A stretch of 64,000 bases of DNA from an uncultured Muribaculaceae bacterium (GTDB lineage Bacteria; Bacteroidota; Bacteroidia; Bacteroidales; Muribaculaceae). The notes under the pieces are model-generated. The model did not search any database. It saw only the letters and a program-made list of their open reading frames with translations, and was not told the origin of the DNA. Where the stretch lies: assembly GCA_910587475.1 (NCBI GenBank), contig CAJUMR010000009.1:1-64000 (forward strand), written 5' to 3'. The translations under genes and the position numbers were made by a program. This document shows positions 62,182 to 64,000 of this stretch, piece by piece. Positions within the stretch are counted from its first letter, which is position 1. Each line of letters starts with the position of its first letter.

Positions 62182-63030
62182 CTATCGTCCGAGCTTGTCA
62201 TAATACTCGTCGTCGACCGGCTCGAGCCATTCGTTGGAAAGATTCTCACCCGGCACTTCCATCGCCAGATGGGCAAACCAGCTGTTTTTTGCCGCGCCAT
62301 GCCAATGCTTGACATTGGCCGGAATGTTGACGACATCGCCGGCGTGGAGTTTGACTGCAGGCTTACCTTCCTCCTGATACCATCCTTCACCGGCAACACA
62401 AACCAGAAGTTGACCGCCCCCTTTGGTAGCATGATGCACATGCCAGTTGTTGCGGCAACCAGGCTCAAATGTCACGTTGGTAAGATTGACCCCAACCGTA
62501 GTAACGGGATAAAGATAGCTTTGTCCGATGAAATATTTTGCATAAGCTGTGTTGGGTTCGCCGATCGGGAAGATTGACTCCTGTTGGAACATGGCTTTTG
62601 CATCATCGGCCGAGGTTGCGTCTTTCCACACCTCTGTAGCCTGACGGAAGGCGCCCCACGCCTTGGGCCAACCTGCATAAAATGCTACTTGAGTAAGGAT
62701 TTCTGCAATTTCGGTCTTTGTAACTCCGTTTTTTCTTGCTTCCTGAAGGTGATAGGTCAGCGAGCTGTCGATTATGCCACTGCTGACAAGCGCAGTGACA
62801 GTCACGATGCTACGGTCGCGCAACGACAGCCGGTCAGTGCGGCTCCACACTTCCCCGAACAGCACATCGTCGTTGAGCTGTGCAAATTTCGGAGCAAATT
62901 CGCCGAGAGCCGCCCGACCTGCAGTCTGCTTGATTTCCGACGGCCCATCGGTCAAACGTGTTGGATTTTCTGATTTTGCCATATTTGATGAAATTAATAA
63001 CATGATTATACTTCCTACTATACCTTTCAT
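62182..63030 (-). CDS. carboxymuconolactone-decarboxylase-like and cupin fusion protein
   Basis: A 282-residue protein with a CMD-like helical domain (about 45-140; LSLRDRSIVTVTALVSSG and YHLQEARKNGVTKTEIAEIL) and a C-terminal cupin (about 170-270) whose metal ligands lie in WHVHHATKGGGQLLVCVAGE and the later His in VKHWHG. The CMD part has no Cys pair, so an AhpD-type peroxidase role is unlikely. Such fusions often lie beside AraC regulators, as here (divergent gene at 63166). ATG 63030 gives a short hydrophobic leader that may be a signal; ATG 62982 (MAKSENP) is an alternative start. A -7 element (TAATTTTG, minus 63079-63072) is upstream. Confidence 0.88.
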   Translation of the reverse strand: MKGIVGSIIMLLISSNMAKSENPTRLTDGPSEIKQTAGRAALGEFAPKFAQLNDDVLFGEVWSRTDRLSLRDRSIVTVTALVSSGIIDSSLTYHLQEARKNGVTKTEIAEILTQVAFYAGWPKAWGAFRQATEVWKDATSADDAKAMFQQESIFPIGEPNTAYAKYFIGQSYLYPVTTVGVNLTNVTFEPGCRNNWHVHHATKGGGQLLVCVAGEGWYQEEGKPAVKLHAGDVVNIPANVKHWHGAAKNSWFAHLAMEVPGENLSNEWLEPVDDEYYDKLGR

Positions 63031-63153
63031 ATGATTGTCTTAATTGTGGTTTTGAAACATCTCACCGGCTGCAAAATTAATGTAAACGGCCAGCAATCGC
63101 TGTACACAAAACATCGATTATGCAACCAATTTCTCAGATTTGATTTTTTTGGT

Positions 63154-63161
63154 TAAATTTG
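63154..63161 (+). promoter_or_regulatory. -7 element of the AraC-family gene
   Basis: TAAATTTG ends 4 bp before ATG 63166, so the RNA start would coincide with the start codon. No good -33 match. Confidence 0.45.
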
Positions 63162-63165
63162 CCGC

Positions 63166-64000
63166 ATGAAAGAACTTCTTGACATACCGACAATTACAGC
63201 CTACAACGAATACCTCGGATTGCCGGCCGGTCATCCGCTGATATCGATCATCGACTTTGCAAAAGTCGGTGTTCTTCACCGCCAAAGGACAATGTTTGGT
63301 TTCTATGCAATGTTTTTCAAAGACCGGACTTGCGGCGAGATGCGCTACGGACGCGGCAAATATGACTACACCGACGGAGCTTTGGTGACGATGGGTCCAA
63401 GACAGGTGTTCAATTTCGATGCTCAGGGCGAAGAATTTCAGCCCGAAGGCATCGGGTTGCTGTTCCATCCCGACCTGATCAGCGGCACAGAACTATCGAA
63501 GAACATCGGCCAGTATTCATTCTTCGCCTATGAAATGAATGAAGCTCTGCACCTCTCTGATGCCGAGCGGTCGGTGCTTGACGACTGCATCGCAAAAATC
63601 AGGGTCGAACTGACTCACCCTAACGATCGCTTCACCCGAAAACTTATCGTCAGCAACCTTGAACTACTCCTCGACTACTGCCTGAGGTTCTTCGACCGGC
63701 AGTTTGACTCGCGAAAGCCACTCAACCGCGACGTTCTTTCGCGCTTCGAAACCTATCTCAACGACTATTTCCGCTCAGGCCGGGCCGAAGAAGAAGGTTT
63801 GCCGACTGTAAGATTGTGTGCCGACGCAATGCATCTGTCGACCAACTACTTCAGCGACCTTATCAAGAAAGAGACCGGGCGTGCGGCTCTCGATTTCATC
63901 CACTCGACCACCATCTCCATCGCCAAAGATATGATCTACGACGACAGACTGTCGCTTAGCCAGATCGCCTATCGTCTTGGCTTCAGGTATCCCCAGCACT
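63166..64000 (+). CDS. AraC-family transcription regulator (3' end missing)
   Basis: The frame opens at ATG 63166 (MKELLDIPTITAYNEYLG) and stays open for 278 codons to the window edge. An N-terminal cupin-like ligand-sensing domain (about 20-120; YDYTDGALVTMGPRQVFNFD) is followed by an AraC helix-turn-helix pair: TVRLCADAMHLSTNYFSDLI (about 211-230) and LSLSQIAYRLGFRYPQH at the end. The last few dozen residues are beyond the window. It is divergent from the CMD-cupin gene and probably controls it; the ligand is unknown. Confidence 0.92.
   Translation, partial: MKELLDIPTITAYNEYLGLPAGHPLISIIDFAKVGVLHRQRTMFGFYAMFFKDRTCGEMRYGRGKYDYTDGALVTMGPRQVFNFDAQGEEFQPEGIGLLFHPDLISGTELSKNIGQYSFFAYEMNEALHLSDAERSVLDDCIAKIRVELTHPNDRFTRKLIVSNLELLLDYCLRFFDRQFDSRKPLNRDVLSRFETYLNDYFRSGRAEEEGLPTVRLCADAMHLSTNYFSDLIKKETGRAALDFIHSTTISIAKDMIYDDRLSLSQIAYRLGFRYPQH

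Noticed and set aside
1..64000. CRISPR arrays, tRNA or rRNA genes, insertion sequences, integrases
   Set aside because: No regularly spaced repeats, no T-loop signatures in the intergenic regions, no rRNA-like stretches and no transposase or recombinase frames were seen.

Overview
The window is about 64 kb of a Bacteroidota chromosome, almost certainly order Bacteroidales. Several things point there. Promoters have the Bacteroidetes form TTTG-N19-TAnnTTTG and starts lack Shine-Dalgarno sites. Families typical of the order are present: DUF5606, DUF4250, an HU-CCDC81/SPOR protein, a THI-regulated TonB receptor with PnuT, NspC, and a TonB receptor paired with a lipoprotein. Coding GC near 50% and the gene mix would fit Muribaculaceae, but that family-level placement is inference. 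There is no rRNA, tRNA, CRISPR array, insertion sequence or integrase that I can see; this is mostly core chromosome with a few accessory pieces.

Layout. 1-645: the tail of one gene and an RloB-like gene, probably the end of an AbiL-type phage-defence pair, followed by a promoter-plus-terminator unit that may be a small RNA. 1095-4488: an acyltransferase and a frameshifted secreted protein with a sorting-type C-terminus. 4593-9229: metF-metH. 9255-13958: a small TPR protein, a MINPP-type phosphatase, two short convergent overlapping genes, rlmH, nadC and a HAD phosphatase. 14060-17003: a MATE exporter coupled to an FAD enzyme. 16981-19907: a TPP riboswitch, TonB receptor and PnuT, forming a thiamine uptake operon. 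19991-23485: HU-SPOR, nitroreductase, DUF2520, kdsC and maf in one minus-strand operon. 23665-26559: a TPR protein, then yip1-smpB-mltG with 4-nt overlaps. 26688-32863: DUF5606, a secreted hydrolase and menD-menB-menC-menE. 32918-35519: a Crp/Fnr regulator, tatD and a polyprenyl synthase. 35681-41075: DUF4250-uvrD-nspC-glycosyltransferase-radC. 41076-44800: an amidophosphoribosyltransferase with a structured leader, and a GH13 lipoprotein. 45166-51828: dnaG behind an AT-rich leader, trpB2-ispE, grpE-dnaJ. 51920-54885: a secreted protein, a C-S lyase and dapF. 55141-59955: a TonB receptor and a large lipoprotein. 60083-64000: yccF, udk-lptB, a CMD-cupin protein and a divergent AraC regulator cut by the window end.

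Genes that work together include methionine/one-carbon metabolism (metF, metH), menaquinone synthesis (men genes plus the polyprenyl synthase), thiamine salvage (TonB receptor plus PnuT under one riboswitch), envelope assembly (kdsC, mltG, lptB, dapF) and ribosome/tmRNA upkeep (rlmH, smpB).

No dramatic new multi-gene system is evident. The most interesting unexplained signals are non-coding: a structured leader ending in a terminator before the amidophosphoribosyltransferase gene; a possible small RNA at 728-880; the dnaG leader with a GNRA hairpin and micro-ORF; a metF promoter nested in the loop of a perfect 17-bp inverted repeat; and two divergent promoter pairs with interlocking -7 elements. 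The best protein-level candidate is the receptor-lipoprotein pair at 55141-59955, whose lipoprotein is not SusD-like.
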